Of a stretch of 64,000 nt of DNA, positions 62,367 to 64,000 are shown one piece after another (position 1 is the stretch's first letter; each line of letters starts with the position of its first letter). Under the pieces are notes generated by a model that worked only from the letters and a program-made list of their open reading frames with translations, made no database searches and had not been told where the DNA came from. The DNA comes from JANQOZ01 sp045106555 (GTDB lineage Bacteria; Pseudomonadota; Gammaproteobacteria; Xanthomonadales; SZUA-38). Where the stretch lies: contig JBGCET010000003.1 in assembly GCA_045106555.1 (NCBI GenBank), positions 1 to 64,000 of the forward strand. Reading direction: 5' to 3'. The translations under genes and the position numbers were made by a program.

Positions 62367-63449
62367 ATGTTTGTAGTGACTAATCGTGAGGTGCTGGAAC
62401 GCAAGGGGCTGGGTCAATTTGGCAAAAAGCCCAATCAGCGTGGCCCCAATGAGATTCGCCTGTTCAGTGTGGAGAAACAGGGGCGGCGTTGGGAAGTGGA
62501 AGCGCTCAGCGATCAGCTCAGCAAAACCCAGATTAAAGCGCTGGTAAGAAAGCACGGGCTGCCTATCGATCCAGCTGGCGAGCGGCGTTGGTTTGCCAGT
62601 TTAAAGGTTGCCTGTCAGGTTGCGGAGCAGGCGCGCAAAGAAAAAAAGCACATTGTCATTTACGCCCATGGCTTCAACAACGACATCAAAGATGTGATGA
62701 CGGCGGCCAAGGCCATCGCTGAGGAATATCAGGTGATCGTATTGCCCTTTTCCTGGCCGGCCAACGGCGGCGGTACGGGTGTGGCCAGCTATCGGTCTGA
62801 CAAGCGGGATGCCCGAGCCTCCGCCGGAGCGCTGGATCGACTGTTCATGAAGACTATGGAATATCTCAAACTGATCACCGAAGCTCAGCGTCAACGCTTG
62901 ATGAACCAAGCTCATGAGAAGCACCCGCATAATCGCGTCCGAGCCGATCAGCTCTACGCTCGATTACTGGAAGCAGAATGTCCGTTTACGGTGAACTTTC
63001 TGGCCCACAGCATGGGCAACTACCTGTATAAGAATTTGCTGAAATCTACCGCAACCGAGGCGACTCGACCGCTGTTCGACAACGTAATCATGGCGGCGCC
63101 GGATGTAAATAATGAAGAACACGCCTGGTGGCTGGACAAAATTCAATGTCGCCGGCGGGTCTACGTGTGCATCAATGAAAACGACCATGCGCTGAATGCC
63201 TCAAGACTCAAAGCCGGCGAGGAGCAGCTGGCCCGACTTGGGCATGTAACCTATAACCTGACCGCGCAACGCGCTACCTACGTGGACTTCACCAACGCGG
63301 CGGGTGTGGGTAACTCCCATACGTACTTCAAAGGCGACTCGGTGGCAGACAATCCGGCGGTCAGGGCGTTTTTTGATAATGCGTTTAATGGGCGCTTTGC
63401 CGAGAACTCGCTGCAATACGATGCCATTAAAAACGTCTATCAGGTCTGA
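62367..63449 (+). CDS. DUF900-type alpha/beta hydrolase
   Basis: This 360-residue soluble protein has the DUF900 hydrolase features: 'HIVIYAHGFNNDIKDV' (an oxyanion-side strand with HGF), 'VIVLPFSWPANGGG' and the elbow 'FTVNFLAHSMGNYLYKNLL' (HSMGN, GxSxG), then 'DNVIMAAPDVNNEEHAWWL' carrying an acidic residue and 'NSHTYF' late in the sequence with a candidate His. No signal peptide. Substrate unknown. It is divergent from the ECF gene across a 175-base gap in which I see no gene. Confidence 0.88.
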   Translation: MFVVTNREVLERKGLGQFGKKPNQRGPNEIRLFSVEKQGRRWEVEALSDQLSKTQIKALVRKHGLPIDPAGERRWFASLKVACQVAEQARKEKKHIVIYAHGFNNDIKDVMTAAKAIAEEYQVIVLPFSWPANGGGTGVASYRSDKRDARASAGALDRLFMKTMEYLKLITEAQRQRLMNQAHEKHPHNRVRADQLYARLLEAECPFTVNFLAHSMGNYLYKNLLKSTATEATRPLFDNVIMAAPDVNNEEHAWWLDKIQCRRRVYVCINENDHALNASRLKAGEEQLARLGHVTYNLTAQRATYVDFTNAAGVGNSHTYFKGDSVADNPAVRAFFDNAFNGRFAENSLQYDAIKNVYQV

Positions 63450-63506
63450 GAAATTGGTGCCCGAAATGAGGTAGTCTGGATTGCCGAACAGTGGGCTTCA
63501 GGAATC

Positions 63507-64000
63507 ATGCAGCAGACCCTATTGGCGTTACTTGCGCTGACTATGAGCACCTCTGGTGTTGCCCAGAGCGTCTTTGAGGAACGCGACGGTTTGCTGGTGA
63601 TTGAGTTGGAGAGTGCCTCACCATTACCGGAGAATTGGATAGCCGGCCCTGTAGGAAACCCCACGTCGCCAAATATCAATGACCCAAGCGCGTTCACCGG
63701 TCGTGGCTTCATTGTCTGGGAAGGGCAACAGTTTCTGGGTAATCCGGGTAATGGCGAAATTGTCTTTACTGTGGCGATCAACAATCCGGGAACCTATCGC
63801 CTTCAATGGCGTAATCAGGTGGGCCGAGGGACCAACACCACCGATCACAACGACACCTGGCTGAAGATTGATGCCGACAGTTTTTTTGCTCAACGAAATG
63901 CCAGCATAGTCTGTCCGAAAGGGTTTGACCCATTGGTCAACAGCTGTGTCGGCGGACAGCCTAACGGCAGCGGCTCTAGCGGTTGGTTTAAGGTGTACTC
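63507..64000 (+). CDS. Exported protein with carbohydrate-binding-like domain, 3' end cut by the window
   Basis: The frame opens at the ATG at 63507 (AGGA just upstream) with a signal peptide (LLALLALTMSTSGVAQ) and stays open to the right edge, 164 codons. The mature start 'VIELESASPLPENWI', then 'FTGRGFIVWEGQQFLGNPGNGEIVFTVAINNPGTYRLQWRNQVG' and 'NDTWLKIDADSFF', resembles a secreted ligand-binding module found in environmental bacteria. Its remaining part is outside the window, so it cannot be seen whether it ends in the FE tail. Confidence 0.8.
   Translation, partial: MQQTLLALLALTMSTSGVAQSVFEERDGLLVIELESASPLPENWIAGPVGNPTSPNINDPSAFTGRGFIVWEGQQFLGNPGNGEIVFTVAINNPGTYRLQWRNQVGRGTNTTDHNDTWLKIDADSFFAQRNASIVCPKGFDPLVNSCVGGQPNGSGSSGWFKVY

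Noticed and set aside
1..64000. tRNA, rRNA, CRISPR array, insertion sequence or phage genes.
   Set aside because: None was seen on reading the window: no direct-repeat/spacer array, transposase or integrase motif, or rRNA-like stretch.

Overview
The window reads as chromosome from a free-living gammaproteobacterium, probably marine or soil and near the Lysobacterales/Wenzhouxiangella-like lineages. This placement is an inference. It rests on a YbiI-type zinc-finger protein, many exported and lipoprotein peptidases, c-di-GMP enzymes, very large exported repeat proteins and GC content that looks to be in the mid-50s by eye. I see no rRNA, tRNA, CRISPR array, insertion sequence or prophage. Coding density is high, and a gene is cut by the window at each end.

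Layout. 1-7050: an edge-truncated exported beta-helix protein (-), then an exported short-chain dehydrogenase whose stop codon overlaps the start of a 1654-residue NHL/FG-GAP protein with two legumain/caspase-like domains. 7114-12801: ybiI, a TrhA/hemolysin III membrane protein, exported and membrane proteins of unknown role, DoxX, and a tightly overlapping set of a GNAT/FeeM-like acyltransferase, a haem-oxygenase-like diiron oxidase and an exported cohesin-like protein. 12892-17951: a periplasmic-propeller GGDEF-EAL sensor, a dehydrogenase and a 2TM protein. 18127-39152: a hybrid two-component system (propeller, kinase, receiver, AraC HTH) divergent from a 1826-residue exported protein; a hydrolase and MarR regulator with paired palindromes; several small exported proteins; then a second giant exported protein that is a paralogue of the first. 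39182-49556: a diguanylate cyclase, two S9 peptidase lipoproteins, a PQQ-type aldose dehydrogenase, a dehydrogenase, a DUF4197 protein and an EAL protein. 49677-53613: a CadC-like regulator with downstream genes, and a serine hydrolase. 53686-57472: a DUF5989/SxtJ/carbamoyltransferase operon opposite an SGNH hydrolase. 57650-64000: a haem peroxidase with a clear terminator, an ECF sigma factor/Ser-Thr kinase pair, a DUF900 hydrolase and an edge-truncated exported protein.

Two observations tie distant genes together. First, four exported proteins (ending at 7050, 12801, 27668 and 39152) finish in the same short C-terminal motif, [LIV]-F-x-[DNS]-[SG]-F-E. In the two giant paralogues it directly follows a region resembling the 'choice-of-anchor Q' domain, the place where other bacteria carry a sorting signal. 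This may be an uncharacterised C-terminal sorting or secretion tag. Second, a 28-bp element matching at 26 positions lies about 60 bp upstream of the start codons of both giant paralogues. It contains TGCA(A/T) units phased every 10-11 bp. One copy sits beside the hybrid two-component gene, so that AraC-type regulator is the natural candidate to control both proteins.
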